Assembly (NCBI GenBank): GCA_041748075.1
Contig: JBGTDX010000179.1
Location: forward strand, 3,743 to 67,742
Origin: JBGSYJ01 sp041748075
GTDB lineage: Bacteria > Acidobacteriota > Thermoanaerobaculia > Gp7-AA8
DNA: 64,000 bases
Direction: 5' to 3'
A model generated the notes under the pieces. That model worked only from the letters and a program-made list of their open reading frames with translations, had not been told where the DNA came from and made no database searches. This document shows, piece after piece, positions 1 through 8,660 of the stretch (positions within the stretch are counted from its first letter, which is position 1; each line of letters begins with the position of its first letter). Position numbers and translations under genes: made by a program.

Positions 1-720
1 ATCCTTACGCCCGCGTTTCGAGAGCGGACGATCGTATTGACCAATTCCGCGGGAGTCCACGCGCCGTCGATTGCGGAGTGGGTCGTCGCGATGATTCTGG
101 CCTCCGAAAAACAGCTGCGCGAGATGTTCCATCGCCAGCGTGAGCGGCGATGGGAGAAAGTCGAACGGAACGAGCTCGCAGGAAAGCGCATCCTGATCGT
201 GGGAGGCGGACGCATCGCCACCGAGATCGCAACTCGTCTCCGTCCCTTCGGAGTCACGCTCACTGCTCTCCGCAGGAATCCCGTACCCGCGGTTGCATTC
301 GATTCGGTTCTGCCTGTGTCCGATCTGTACAGGGCCGCGAAGACCTCTGACTGGATGGTCGTCGCCGTGCCGCTCACCGAGGAGACGCACGGGTTGATCG
401 GCAGAGACGTGTTCGAGGCTCTCCCGCCGCAGGCGCGATTGATCAACGTCGCCCGAGGAGAAGTCGTCGACGAAACCGCGATGCTCGACGCCCTTCGGCG
501 CGGACGGCTGGCGGGCGCAGTCCTCGATGTATTCGATGAGGAGCCGCTTCCATCCGACCATCCATTCTGGACGATGGAGAGCGTGGTCGTACTTCCGCAC
601 ACCACCTGGCGGAGCCCGCTCGTGCGCGCACGGCAGGTCGCTCTCTTCAGCAGAAATCTTCGCAGCTTCGCACGCGGCGAGCCCCTCGAGAACGTGGTCG
701 ATCCGGCTCGAGGCTACTGA
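1..720 (+). CDS. D-2-hydroxyacid dehydrogenase, NAD-binding (5' end missing)
   Basis: NAD(P)-dependent D-isomer-specific 2-hydroxyacid dehydrogenase; the reading frame is open from base 1, so the N-terminus lies outside the window and the TTG near base 37 is probably internal. Seen: the Rossmann loop GGGRIATEIA followed by a basic stretch LRRNP, and the family signature INVARGEVVDE. Further on are the catalytic acidic residue in LDVFDEEPLP and the catalytic His in LPHTTW. The order Arg, Glu, His matches active family members. The C-terminal part is full length. The substrate (glyoxylate, hydroxypyruvate, phosphoglycerate or other) cannot be decided. The next gene downstream on this strand is a patatin, separated by a decayed gene remnant, so no operon is evident. 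Confidence 0.88.
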   Translation: MLTPAFRERTIVLTNSAGVHAPSIAEWVVAMILASEKQLREMFHRQRERRWEKVERNELAGKRILIVGGGRIATEIATRLRPFGVTLTALRRNPVPAVAFDSVLPVSDLYRAAKTSDWMVVAVPLTEETHGLIGRDVFEALPPQARLINVARGEVVDETAMLDALRRGRLAGAVLDVFDEEPLPSDHPFWTMESVVVLPHTTWRSPLVRARQVALFSRNLRSFARGEPLENVVDPARGY

Positions 721-745
721 AGGCTCCCTGTGTCATCCGGGTTCC

Positions 746-973
746 TCAGCTGCTCGACAACGCCAGTTCCCGTTCGATCTCGAGCAGTGCCGGATTCGCT
801 TCCCAGCCGTCGAGCGTCTGCGATCTTCCCACCATTCGCGTATTCTTCAGCAGCCGCTCTTCACCGAACAGAAAGAACGGCGTCCCCTTCTCCTGGGCGA
901 GCGGTGCGATCGGAACTCCCTCCCAGTGGAGCGAACCATCAGGCATCCGAATCGGTGCTGGTCGGCTGTACAT
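746..973 (-). pseudogene. Remnant of a PLP-dependent decarboxylase (DapDC/alanine-racemase-like N-terminus)
   Basis: A 75-codon frame starting at ATG 973. Its first 45 residues resemble the start of fold-III PLP decarboxylases of the diaminopimelate decarboxylase type: an opening MPDGSLHWEGVPI, then LAQEKGTPFFLFGEERLLKN, where these enzymes have a GTPxYVYDExxLxxN-like segment. The lysine-bearing barrel and the catalytic C-terminal domain are absent: after about residue 50 the sequence diverges and stops. A last segment, ALLEIERELALSS, could be the original C-terminus fused by an internal deletion, which is speculation. It is too short to be an enzyme, so I read it as a decayed gene between two intact plus-strand genes. 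Confidence 0.5.
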
Positions 974-1109
974 GACCGGGGACAGTAAACAGGACTTCGG
1001 CAACAGGAGTAAAGCTTCGCGACGACTGCCAGCTCTCGGGTCGCCCATCCGGCAGCCGGCCCACTTCACCGGATGTGCATCTGGAGCCGCACTCGGGCGA
1101 CAATGCGCC

Positions 1110-2204
1110 ATGCCGAAGAAGCTGCGCAAAGGGATTGCCCTCGCTCTGAGTGGCGGCGGCTTCCGCGCGACGCTCTTTCACCTCGGCGCCATTCTCCGGC
1201 TCAATGAGCTCGGACTGCTCCGGCAGCTCAATCGAGTGGTGAGCGTCTCGGGCGGATCGATCGCGGCCGGATGTCTCGCGCAGGCGTGGTCTTCAATCGA
1301 TTGGGAGGATGACCGCGCGACCAATCTCGACGCGGTAGTAACCGCACAACTCCGCTCGTTCTGCCGGCGCGATCTCGACGCGCCGGCAGTCCTGGAGGGT
1401 TTCATCACTCCCGGTCGCACGCCCGTGCGGATGCTTCGACGCGCCTACGAAAAACATCTCTTTGGCGACTTTCCGCTCAGGAAACTTCCCTGGAGGCCCT
1501 CGTTCATTTTTCAGTCGACGAATCTCGGCACGGGACGGGCCTTTCGATTCGGGCGCGACTACGTGGCCGATTACCTCATCGGCAGTGCGTCGTCGGAGGG
1601 CATCACGCTGGCAACGGCCGTCGCCGCATCGAGCGCATTTCCACCACTCCTGTCTCCCCTGACGCTCCGCATGAAGGCATCCGGTTTCCGGCGTCTTCCC
1701 GGCGCACACCTGTACGACCGTCCCGGCTTCCGCACCGAACTGCAGCTCAGCGATGGCGGTATCTACGACAACCTCGCGCTGGAATCGGCTTGGGATTCGG
1801 AGATCGTGCTCGTTAGCGACGCCGGCGCGCCGTTTGAGCACAGCGCCACGCCCGGCGCGGCATGGCACCGGCAGGCTGCCAGGGCGCTCGACATAGCCAC
1901 CGCTCAGGCACGGGCACTCCGACGGCGATGGCTGATCGATCAATATGTGCGCGGCGTGCGTCGGGGAGCTTACTGGGGCATCACGACCCGCATCAGCGAT
2001 TACCGCATGAACTCGGTCCGCATCAGCAGCCGACTGCAGGAACGACTCTCGACCCTCCGCACGCGACTGAACTGCTTCACCGATGAAGAGCAGGAGCAAC
2101 TGATCAACCTCGGCTACGCCATGAGCGATGCCGCCTGCCGCAGCTACATGGCTCTTGCCGATCACCCCTTCGTGCTCCCGTATCCGACTCGGACGCTGTT
2201 GTGA
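1110..2204 (+). CDS. Patatin-like phospholipase
   Basis: Patatin-family serine acyl hydrolase of 364 residues, expected to hydrolyse lipid acyl esters with a Ser-Asp dyad. Seen: the oxyanion-hole loop LSGGGFRAT at residues 13-21, the nucleophile elbow SVSGGSIAAG with the likely catalytic Ser at residue 50, and the partner Asp in SDGGIYDN (about residue 215). I chose ATG 1110 because the family begins a few residues before the glycine loop; the frame also stays open upstream to 972, but that part looks non-coding. No signal peptide is visible, so it is likely cytosolic or peripheral. It stands alone between a gene remnant upstream and the convergent regulator gene downstream. Confidence 0.87.
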   Translation: MPKKLRKGIALALSGGGFRATLFHLGAILRLNELGLLRQLNRVVSVSGGSIAAGCLAQAWSSIDWEDDRATNLDAVVTAQLRSFCRRDLDAPAVLEGFITPGRTPVRMLRRAYEKHLFGDFPLRKLPWRPSFIFQSTNLGTGRAFRFGRDYVADYLIGSASSEGITLATAVAASSAFPPLLSPLTLRMKASGFRRLPGAHLYDRPGFRTELQLSDGGIYDNLALESAWDSEIVLVSDAGAPFEHSATPGAAWHRQAARALDIATAQARALRRRWLIDQYVRGVRRGAYWGITTRISDYRMNSVRISSRLQERLSTLRTRLNCFTDEEQEQLINLGYAMSDAACRSYMALADHPFVLPYPTRTLL

Positions 2205-2355
2205 CACGGCTGGAGCCGACGACCGGTAGGATCGTCGACGAACGACCAGCACACTTCGATCGCCAGGTCACCCGTCAAGAGGCCCGCCTGCTGGGCCCAC
2301 GAGGCGAGAGCGCTCCACGTCAGATCCCCGCTGGTGCGCTCCTCTCCTGCGGGCC

Positions 2356-2757
2356 CTACGACGCGGAACGTTTCGTTCGCGTGAGCGTGTCTTCCGAACA
2401 GGTGCGTGCAAAGGTGATGAACTCGTCCATGTCGAACGGCTTCGCGAGCACCTTGCAGATCTCCTCCGGAAACGGGCTCTGCATCGCTGAAGTCGCCGCG
2501 GTCGTCACCACGATGCGTTTGAGGGACGGGGGAATGTTCTGCTTGAGGTACTCGACAACCTGATAGCCACTGACCCGAGGCATCATCAGATCGATTACCA
2601 GAAGCTGATATCGCTCCTGATCGATCATCCGGATCGCAGCCTCACCGTCTTCGGCCGCATCCACAACGAAGTCCTCACGTTCCAGCATCGTGGTGATCAT
2701 GCGGCGGATCGTGGCATCGTCCTCACAAACGAGCGCCCTGCGGATATCGGAAGTCAT
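2356..2757 (-). CDS. CheY-like single-domain response regulator
   Basis: A 133-residue receiver domain without output domain. Seen: the acidic pair in ALVCEDDATIRR, the phospho-acceptor Asp in LVIDLMMPRVSG, the Thr region VVTTAATSAM and the conserved Lys in LAKPFDMDEF. The start ATG 2757 places the first beta strand at residues 6-10; an open upstream extension to 2862 lacks domain character. It presumably relays phosphate to another protein or modulates it by docking, but no histidine kinase is adjacent, so its partner is unknown. A second stand-alone receiver is at 29688-30110, giving two orphan receivers in the window. Confidence 0.88.
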   Translation of the reverse strand: MTSDIRRALVCEDDATIRRMITTMLEREDFVVDAAEDGEAAIRMIDQERYQLLVIDLMMPRVSGYQVVEYLKQNIPPSLKRIVVTTAATSAMQSPFPEEICKVLAKPFDMDEFITFARTCSEDTLTRTKRSAS

Positions 2758-2953
2758 GAAGTTCGTACAACAAGGCGACCGCCAGATTGTTCCAGCCCTG
2801 AAAATCTGTAGAAGTCGTTGTGAAGTTCTCCCGTGTCGAACTTCACGCAGTACTCGGAGCATCTTCGATTCCGGGGATTTTTCACGGGTAGAGAGGTCCC
2901 GACAAATAGCCGTAGTCTAACCATTCGCACACTTGGTCGCGGCAGATCCTTTA

Positions 2954-3616
2954 TCAGGGCCGTCCACCGATTCGGAGGGTGCCCCGCGCGCTTCCCGAGC
3001 TGCGAGTCGAGCCGGACGGCGTCCCTGCTTGCACCCCTGTCGCCTGTCCGCCCTGTGAAATGGGCAGTACGACGCCCTGAGTTGGAATCGCGCCCGATCC
3101 GGCAATTCCCGGTGACGATCCCGGACCGGCAATCCCGATGAACGGCGAATCGATCGGCCGGTTAAACCGGACCGTAGTACCACGCCCTGAAATTCCTCCA
3201 GCGTCGACCGTCCCTGCCTGGGTTGGATCGCCAGTAAAATTCTCGGGTATTACGAGAAGAGAGTCTCCGTCGACGAACGCAGGGAGGAGATCCATCGCTG
3301 CAATCCGACCCTGTGCTGGCTGTTGAATCTGGCCGGACGGCACATTGACGGAGGGTCCGGTTGCAGACATCTGATAAGAGACCGTTCCAAGAACTACGTC
3401 AGGGAATCTCGCCACCGGGCGGACGGCAGTCTCTCTCAAAGAGATGGTTGCCTGGGTTCCTGCCAGGCGCTGCGCAGCCACGATCGGATCTTTCGAATGG
3501 ATTCTCGCGGATCGGATCTCGATTTCACTTTGGGCAGCAGCCGTCCCGGCCGCGAGCGCCCCGGCGCACACCAGCGCTGCCAAGGAGCTTTTCATCTTCA
3601 ATTTTGTCCCTGCCAT
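2954..3616 (-). CDS. Secreted hypothetical protein, Gly/Pro-rich C-terminal half
   Basis: Unrecognised exported protein of 220 residues. Seen: a basic N-terminus, a hydrophobic core LAALVCAGALAAGTAA and a likely signal peptidase I site at AAAQ. The mature part starts with a charged stretch (residues 30-60), then a low-complexity, glycine/serine-rich second half with repeated GIAG- and GSG-type steps and a basic end. An AGGAGG ribosome-binding site sits about 7 bases before ATG 3616, which supports the start. No catalytic motif, TM segment or lipobox is seen. It is a single gene, divergent from the BON lipoprotein gene. It may be an envelope or surface protein; no function can be assigned. Confidence 0.7.
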   Translation of the reverse strand: MAGTKLKMKSSLAALVCAGALAAGTAAAQSEIEIRSARIHSKDPIVAAQRLAGTQATISLRETAVRPVARFPDVVLGTVSYQMSATGPSVNVPSGQIQQPAQGRIAAMDLLPAFVDGDSLLVIPENFTGDPTQAGTVDAGGISGRGTTVRFNRPIDSPFIGIAGPGSSPGIAGSGAIPTQGVVLPISQGGQATGVQAGTPSGSTRSSGSARGTLRIGGRP

Positions 3617-3819
3617 GAGGGGCCTCCTGTTCGGTTAGCGGCCGCGTTACCGGCTCACCATTTCAAGAGCAACTGGTGTGCCGAGAAAGCGATCTAACCG
3701 GGCTCTGGCGGGCTTTATTTTCAATGACATCGAGCGAATCGGCGACCCGGTATGGCGCTTGCTATCTCCTGAAGCGAATTCATACATATAAGTTCGAATA
3801 AAGGAGAAGGAGCATCAGA

Positions 3820-4119
3820 ATGAAACACAAAATTATGCTGGCACTCGTTGCAGTCCTCGCGCTCTCGGCGCTGGCCTGTACATCCCTCAATCAAGTCACT
3901 CCCGCGCCGCTCGACAACGCCGCTATGGAAGCCGACGTGCGCGCCGCAATCGCGTCCGACCATCCCGCTCTGACCTTTTCCATCGGCGTTTCCGTGGACA
4001 ACGGAGTCGTGACGCTGACGGGCAGTGTTGACAACGCGGCGCAACGCTCGAGCATCGGAACAGCGGCGAGCCGCGTCGATGGCGTTCGCAGTGTCATCAA
4101 CAATCTGGTCATCCGGTAA
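3820..4119 (+). CDS. BON-domain lipoprotein
   Basis: Small lipoprotein of 99 residues. Seen: signal sequence with lipobox LSALAC (lipidated Cys at about residue 20), then one BON domain at about residues 33-98 with the usual alternation: VRAAIASDH, a short strand, VDNGVVTLTGSVDNAAQRSS and a closing VDGVRSVINNLVIR. BON domains bind membranes or phospholipid surfaces; family members (OsmY/DolP-like) guard outer-membrane integrity, normally with two BON domains, whereas this one has a single copy. A purine-rich site, GGAGAAGGAG, lies about 8 bases before the ATG. A strong hairpin just after the stop is its likely terminator. Confidence 0.85.
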   Translation: MKHKIMLALVAVLALSALACTSLNQVTPAPLDNAAMEADVRAAIASDHPALTFSIGVSVDNGVVTLTGSVDNAAQRSSIGTAASRVDGVRSVINNLVIR

Positions 4120-4141
4120 CCGCGAATTTCAATGAAGGCAA

Positions 4142-4170
4142 TCTGTGGCAGGGTGATCTTCTGCCACAGA
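4142..4170. terminator. Hairpin terminator between convergent genes
   Basis: A perfect 10-bp inverted repeat, TCTGTGGCAG and CTGCCACAGA, separated by 9 bases. It lies between the BON lipoprotein stop and the convergent SGNH hydrolase stop, so it can serve both strands. There is no long T run on either side. Confidence 0.6.
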
Positions 4171-4199
4171 CACGTCCATCACCTGTAGACTTTCGCTGC

Positions 4200-4958
4200 T
4201 CAGAGCGAGTCTGCGATCCGACGTCCGATCAATCGATAGCCTTCCCTGCCGGGATGAAAGCGGTCGAGACTCAGGCGTTGTCGGTGGGAAAAAAGGTCGT
4301 AGGTCTGTACGACCGTCAGATCGGGATCACTCTGAAAGCGCTCGAGCAGCTTGCCGTTCCAACGGTTGACGAATTCACCGAGCCTGCCGCCTGATTCGCT
4401 TTCGGTGAAGGGGTTGTAGAGGCCTATCAGAAAAATGCGCGCTTCCGGATTTGCTTCCCGGACGCCTCCGACGATCTGATCAATGCGTCCGAGCACGGCA
4501 TTCATCACAGCGTCGGGATTCTCGGGTGGTGCATTCACTCTGCCGAACCCTCCGAAAAGGTCGTTTCCTCCAATGGACAGCACGACTACATTCGATTCGC
4601 GGATGATCTGTTGGACGTTACGGCTTTCGAGTTGTCTGAGCAGGTCCGGAGTGCGCGCTCCGTTGATTGCCAGATTGATCGTGGGGCGCCGGGTGACTTT
4701 GCGCGAATCGAGTTCGGCGTCCAGCGTGCCTCCGATACCCAGTCCGCTCTCGTCGCCCGTTCCTCTGGCAAGCGAGTCTCCCAGCAGCACCACACGCAGT
4801 GTTTCCGGAAGGGTCTCCGCTCGAGGTTCCGCGACCGGGGCGGTTACAGCCTCTCCGACATCTCCTCGCAGCACCAGGATGAAGCCCGACGCGAATACGA
4901 GGGACGCGAACAATGCCGTTACGAGTGGAAGCTTCCACGTCAGAAAACGTTTCAACAT
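4200..4958 (-). CDS. SGNH/GDSL-family hydrolase, membrane-anchored
   Basis: Serine esterase or lipase of the GDSL/SGNH superfamily, 252 residues. Seen: an N-terminal hydrophobic anchor (about residues 9-30), block I VVLLGDSLARGTG with the nucleophile Ser, block II around INLAINGART, block III SIGGNDLFGG and block V DRFHPGREGY with the Asp-x-x-His dyad. All four consensus residues are present, so an active enzyme is expected, probably facing the periplasm and close in architecture to TesA/TAP-type lysophospholipases. ATG 4958 is preceded by GAGGTG. Upstream codons reach 5039 but overlap the divergent ABC-transporter promoter region. The substrate is unknown. Confidence 0.87.
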   Translation of the reverse strand: MLKRFLTWKLPLVTALFASLVFASGFILVLRGDVGEAVTAPVAEPRAETLPETLRVVLLGDSLARGTGDESGLGIGGTLDAELDSRKVTRRPTINLAINGARTPDLLRQLESRNVQQIIRESNVVVLSIGGNDLFGGFGRVNAPPENPDAVMNAVLGRIDQIVGGVREANPEARIFLIGLYNPFTESESGGRLGEFVNRWNGKLLERFQSDPDLTVVQTYDLFSHRQRLSLDRFHPGREGYRLIGRRIADSL

Positions 4959-5065
4959 GAGCACCTCGGGGGAAAAGCTCCACGACGTCATTACATCCGA
5001 CGCCGTGGCTCTCACGAAAAGCCCTGTGGCGCCTCGCATATTTCAGGACTACACCGGAGAAGATC

Positions 5066-5977
5066 TTGGAACAGACGACACTGGTCGCAGACAGACTCAC
5101 GAAAGTCATCGGTAAAAAGACGATTGTCGACGAAGTGTCGTTCGAGCTCCGACCCGGCGAAGTGTTCGGGTTTCTGGGGCCCAACGGCGCTGGCAAGACC
5201 ACGACCATTCGGATGCTGGTTGGACTGATCCGCCCGACGAAGGGAACCGTCCGGATCTGCGGGCATGATCTGGGACGCGAATTCGAGAAGGCTCTCGCGT
5301 GCGTTGGCTGCATCGTGGAGACTCCCGACTTGTATCGCTTCATGAGCGGCCGGGAAAACCTCGAACAGTTCGCCAGAATGCTCGGGAAGGTCGAACCGGA
5401 AGAGATCGAGCGTGTGGCGGCGCTCGTCGCGCTTTCAAATCGTCTCGAAGATCGCGTCGGCACCTATTCTCTCGGGATGCGCCAGCGGCTGGGTATCGCG
5501 CAGGCACTGCTGGGCAAGCCCAGGGTGCTGATCCTCGATGAGCCGGCCAACGGCCTCGATCCGGCGGGCATTCGCGAGATTCGCGCTCTGCTCCGTTCAC
5601 TCGCGGCTCGGAACGGCATGAGCATCCTGGTATCGAGTCACCTGCTCGCGGAGATTGAATTGATGTGCGATCGGGTTGCGATCATCCACCATGGCCGCAT
5701 TCTTCGCACCGGCCGCGTGGCCGACCTGATCGCGGTGAGCAGGGAGATGGAACTGACGGTAGACCGTCCGGACACTGCGGCCGCATTGGCCCGAGGATTT
5801 GGAATGTCCCCTGTTCTATACGATCACGCGCTGCGGATTCCAGCGGACCGCGAGCAGACGGCCGAACTGATCGCCGCGCTCGCCGCGGGCGGCGTCAAGG
5901 TCTATCGGGCGCAGCTTCATCAGCGGACGCTCGAGGAGATGTTTCTCGAGGCAACAGGAGGCGAGACGGTTCTGTGA
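5066..5977 (+). CDS. ABC transporter ATP-binding protein
   Basis: ATPase of an ABC-2-type exporter, 303 residues. Seen: Walker A GPNGAGKTTTIRM (about residue 40), ABC signature YSLGMRQRLGIAQ, Walker B VLILDEPANGLDPAG and the switch His in LVSSHLLAE. A C-terminal domain of about 90 residues is typical of the DrrA/CcmA-like group. The start is TTG 5066, with GGAGA 5 bases upstream; no ATG fits. It is the first gene of a plus-strand run with a permease (gap about 34 bases), an SH3/TonB_C-like lipoprotein and a DUF309 protein. The substrate cannot be read from the sequence; relatives export lipids, drugs, peptides or polysaccharide. Confidence 0.92.
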   Translation: MEQTTLVADRLTKVIGKKTIVDEVSFELRPGEVFGFLGPNGAGKTTTIRMLVGLIRPTKGTVRICGHDLGREFEKALACVGCIVETPDLYRFMSGRENLEQFARMLGKVEPEEIERVAALVALSNRLEDRVGTYSLGMRQRLGIAQALLGKPRVLILDEPANGLDPAGIREIRALLRSLAARNGMSILVSSHLLAEIELMCDRVAIIHHGRILRTGRVADLIAVSREMELTVDRPDTAAALARGFGMSPVLYDHALRIPADREQTAELIAALAAGGVKVYRAQLHQRTLEEMFLEATGGETVL

Positions 5978-6011
5978 TCTCCGCATGAGCGGGTCATGAA
6001 CCGTCCATCAG

Positions 6012-6995
6012 ATGACGAACTTTGCACTGCTTGTCGAGAATGAAACGATCAAAATGATTCGCCGGCGGAGGTTCGCGATCGTCCTTGCGATTCTTCTGTC
6101 GATTCTTTCGGTGATCGCATACTCTCAGTACAGGCAGCTCGAGCGGACTGCAAACCGTGACTGGCGCGCCGAAGTGCAACAGCAGATCACCCGGTACGAG
6201 AACATGCTGCGCCGCGACGCGGTCAACGCCTCGTGGGCGCGTTCGCTTCGTGCTGAGAAAACCCGCCTCCAGTTCTATCTCGATCACGACATCAATCCGG
6301 AAAGACCTACGGCTCCTCGGTTTGCCCGGACCTTCGCAAATGCCGCCGGCTTTCTGCTGCTGCCTCTGCTCATCGCCGTCCTGGGAAGCGACATCGTATC
6401 TGCGGAGAATGCGGAGGGTACGGACAAGCTTCTCCTTACAAGACCGGTGAAGCGCTGGAAGATTCTCGCCTCGAAGCTCATGTCGCTCTATATCTTCACG
6501 ACATTGACGCTGCTGTTGGGAGGATTGCTTGCCTATGGTGTGTCTGCACTCGTGCTCGAGCCCCGAGGATGGGAAGCTCCGGTTTTCAGCGGATTTCAGG
6601 TCTCCGAACGGGGAAATCTGACATTCGAGGCCGTCCGGCAACTGCCGCTGTGGAAGGATGCACTGATCGCGTACGGCCTCGGATGGTTCGCGCTGATCGT
6701 GGTTGCCTCGATCTCGCTCATGCTTTCCGTGCTCTTCAAATCGAGCGCAGCCTCGATGGGAGCGATGCTTTCGGCACTCATCGGAGGAACTATCCTCTCG
6801 CGGATCAGTCCCGACTGGACCGCCGCAAAGTATTTGTTTGTCTCCGCACTTCCCCTGGCGGACTACTACAGCGGACAGGCCCCACCCTACGACGGAATGT
6901 CTCTGCTATTCTGCATCGCTCTGCTGGGGGCGTGGGCCATCGGTGCGCTCGTCGTGGCATTCACCATCTTCACGAGGAGAGATGTCTTTGGTTAG
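6012..6995 (+). CDS. ABC-2-type transporter permease
   Basis: Membrane partner of the preceding ATPase, 327 residues. Seen: a first TM at about residues 19-37 (basic RRRR just before it), a roughly 75-residue hydrophilic loop containing RDWRAEVQQQ and a stretch with several Arg, then five further hydrophobic segments from about residue 115 to the C-terminus. This topology, with a large loop after TM1, is that of ABC-2 permeases of the NosY/YhaP-like group. It includes the family's ENAEGTDKLLLTRPVKR cytoplasmic segment after TM2. The C-terminus overlaps the start of the next gene by 14 bases, suggesting translational coupling. Confidence 0.88.
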   Translation: MTNFALLVENETIKMIRRRRFAIVLAILLSILSVIAYSQYRQLERTANRDWRAEVQQQITRYENMLRRDAVNASWARSLRAEKTRLQFYLDHDINPERPTAPRFARTFANAAGFLLLPLLIAVLGSDIVSAENAEGTDKLLLTRPVKRWKILASKLMSLYIFTTLTLLLGGLLAYGVSALVLEPRGWEAPVFSGFQVSERGNLTFEAVRQLPLWKDALIAYGLGWFALIVVASISLMLSVLFKSSAASMGAMLSALIGGTILSRISPDWTAAKYLFVSALPLADYYSGQAPPYDGMSLLFCIALLGAWAIGALVVAFTIFTRRDVFG

Positions 6996-7545
6996 AACGC
7001 TCTGCCTGATCGTCACCGCCGTTGCGATTCTCGGTTGTTCAGGTTCCGAGGAACCATCAGAACCGGTAAGGGAAACGATCGCGATTCAGTATGTGGATGA
7101 GCCGGAGCTTTCCATACACGAAGGACCGGACGGCGGAACGCCGGTGGTCACTACGTACCGCCAGGGCGAGACCGTTTCGATCGTGGCGCGGCGGGATGGC
7201 TGGGCTGAGATCCGCCTCGTAAAGGGCACCGGCTGGGTACCTGAGGACTCCCTGTCGACTGAAATGAAGAGCGCGGACGAGGCGGAAGGGGCATCGACTA
7301 CGGTACGGTTCAGGGACGCCCCTTCGCCGGTCTACAGTCAGTCTCGAACCAGAGGCGAGATCGTTCTGGAAGGGACGGTCAACACTGCCGGCATCGTGAC
7401 GAACATCAAGACACTCCGCAACACGACCGGCTCGGAAGCGCTCGAGAGACAGAACCGGGCCGAGTTCTCGCGGGCCACGTTCTACCCGTTGCTCGTCAAA
7501 GGAAAGCGGGTCGAGTTCATCTACGAGTACCGCATCGAGTATTGA
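6982..7545 (+). CDS. Lipoprotein with SH3-like and TonB_C-like domains
   Basis: A 187-residue lipoprotein. Seen: signal with lipobox AILGC; a bacterial SH3-like module at about residues 35-85 (LSIHEGPDGGTPVV, GETVSIVARRDGWAEIRL, GTGWVPEDSL); and a last third reading GIVTNIKTLRNTTGSEALE, followed by FYPLLVKGKRVEFIYEYRI. That last part follows the TonB C-terminal pattern: beta strand, helix starting with the paired residues, WxFxPA-like strand. The start ATG 6982 has GAGGAGAG just upstream and overlaps the permease gene by 14 bases. The pairing of SH3 and TonB_C in one lipoprotein behind an ABC exporter suggests a periplasmic accessory role, which is inference. Confidence 0.75.
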   Translation: MSLVRTLCLIVTAVAILGCSGSEEPSEPVRETIAIQYVDEPELSIHEGPDGGTPVVTTYRQGETVSIVARRDGWAEIRLVKGTGWVPEDSLSTEMKSADEAEGASTTVRFRDAPSPVYSQSRTRGEIVLEGTVNTAGIVTNIKTLRNTTGSEALERQNRAEFSRATFYPLLVKGKRVEFIYEYRIEY

Positions 7546-7559
7546 GTGGCGGTTCCGCG

Positions 7560-7931
7560 ATGACGAGCCGTGCATCGGAAGAGATTCAGACCGATCCCCG
7601 GTTCGCGAGCGGAGTCGCGCTATTCAATTCTCAGCAGTTCTACGAAGCCGGCGACCTCTTCGAGGAGCTGTTCTTCGAAGCCGTGGGCGGTGAGCTCGAA
7701 TTCATCCGGGCGTTTCTTCAGGTCAGCGTCGGCTGTGTGCACGCCGAACGGCGGCAGCCTCGCCCCGCCATTGAACGGCTGCAGGAGGCGACACTGGCGA
7801 TCGCCCGGGTGACCGACGATCGTGGATTCGATCTTGCGAGCCTGCGAAGCGACATCCTGAAACTGATGAGCGACCTTCCTGGACCCGAGAGCCCGTTCGG
7901 GGGAAGTTGGCCAGTCATCCGAGCGAAATGA
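7560..7931 (+). CDS. DUF309-family protein
   Basis: A 123-residue soluble helical protein of the DUF309 family, function unknown. Seen: the family core GVALFNSQQFYEAGDLFEEL, then LEFIRAFLQVSVGCVHAER and the helical repeat IERLQEATLAIA. Family members usually carry a His in the E-x-HE position (FYEAHEVLE); here the corresponding residues are AGD, so the metal- or ligand-like His is missing. ATG 7560 is 15 bases after the lipoprotein stop; a TTG at 7542 overlapping that stop is an alternative. It is the last gene of the ABC exporter run and is convergent with the next gene. Confidence 0.72.
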   Translation: MTSRASEEIQTDPRFASGVALFNSQQFYEAGDLFEELFFEAVGGELEFIRAFLQVSVGCVHAERRQPRPAIERLQEATLAIARVTDDRGFDLASLRSDILKLMSDLPGPESPFGGSWPVIRAK

Positions 7932-7956
7932 ACCCTGTTCTCAGAATGGCGACGCG

Positions 7957-8361
7957 TTATTTCATGAATCCAGCCGGTACGGCGCCATCAAACAACCAGC
8001 CATCCACTGTCCTCTGCATGCGCGCGAGATAAATCATTCTGGTTCCCGCATAAGGCTCGCCCTGCAGTTCGAGGACCGCTTGACTGTCACTCACGGTTCC
8101 CGACAGGAACTTCATCTTCTTCGGCAGCCAGATGTCCAGGATTCCGATCATCGAGTCGAGATTCTCCTGGTCGCTGTTGTAGTCCTCCACCAGGATGTCG
8201 ATGTTTTCCGCAGAGAGTCTGCTCTTGATCGCAGCGAAGTCTTTCTTTGCGATTGCGGCGTCTCCGGTTTTGAAAGATCCTGTGACTGTACCGGCGACCG
8301 CGGGCAAGGCAATCATCGCCACAAACGCGAGGGACACTCCGGACACGTAGCTGATGCGCAT
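7957..8361 (-). CDS. Small secreted hypothetical protein
   Basis: Unrecognised 134-residue exported protein. Seen: signal peptide with core GVSLAFVAMIALPAVAG and a probable cleavage after AVA; the mature part is a mixed alpha/beta protein containing FKTGDAAIAKKDFAAIKS, an acidic DYNSDQENLDS stretch and a C-terminal half ending in TVDGWLFDGAVPAGFMK. The start ATG 8361 is preceded by GGGGAG at suitable distance. The TGSFKTGD beginning and the closing 'dGWLF' strand resemble small periplasmic proteins of uncertain role. It is divergent from typA across a 300-base intergenic region. Confidence 0.72.
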   Translation of the reverse strand: MRISYVSGVSLAFVAMIALPAVAGTVTGSFKTGDAAIAKKDFAAIKSRLSAENIDILVEDYNSDQENLDSMIGILDIWLPKKMKFLSGTVSDSQAVLELQGEPYAGTRMIYLARMQRTVDGWLFDGAVPAGFMK

Positions 8362-8660
8362 GACACGCTCCCCCCACACGCCGTGTTGGAGTGCGGGAAA
8401 CTTTTCATTCGAGTGGAAGAATTCTGTATACCACACAGAGAGATCGCCGGTATCTCCTTCCTCACAACGGGCAACGGGCCAGCCGATGGGCAAGGGAAGA
8501 ACGAGGTCGTAACCCTTCTGCGGGAATCCTACGGACGCCCGTTTGTTGTAGCTTCATTGCCACTCCCCTCGAAGTCCTCGCGGTGGCAGAATTCAACCAG
8601 CAGGAAAGTGAACGCGCGGCCGGACCGATCCATCGTCCGGTCGATGCGGAATCAGAGACT

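Noticed and set aside
8391..8660. Upstream extension of TypA
   Set aside because: The extension has no resemblance to the family N-terminus, and the ATG at 8661 fits the G1 motif position.
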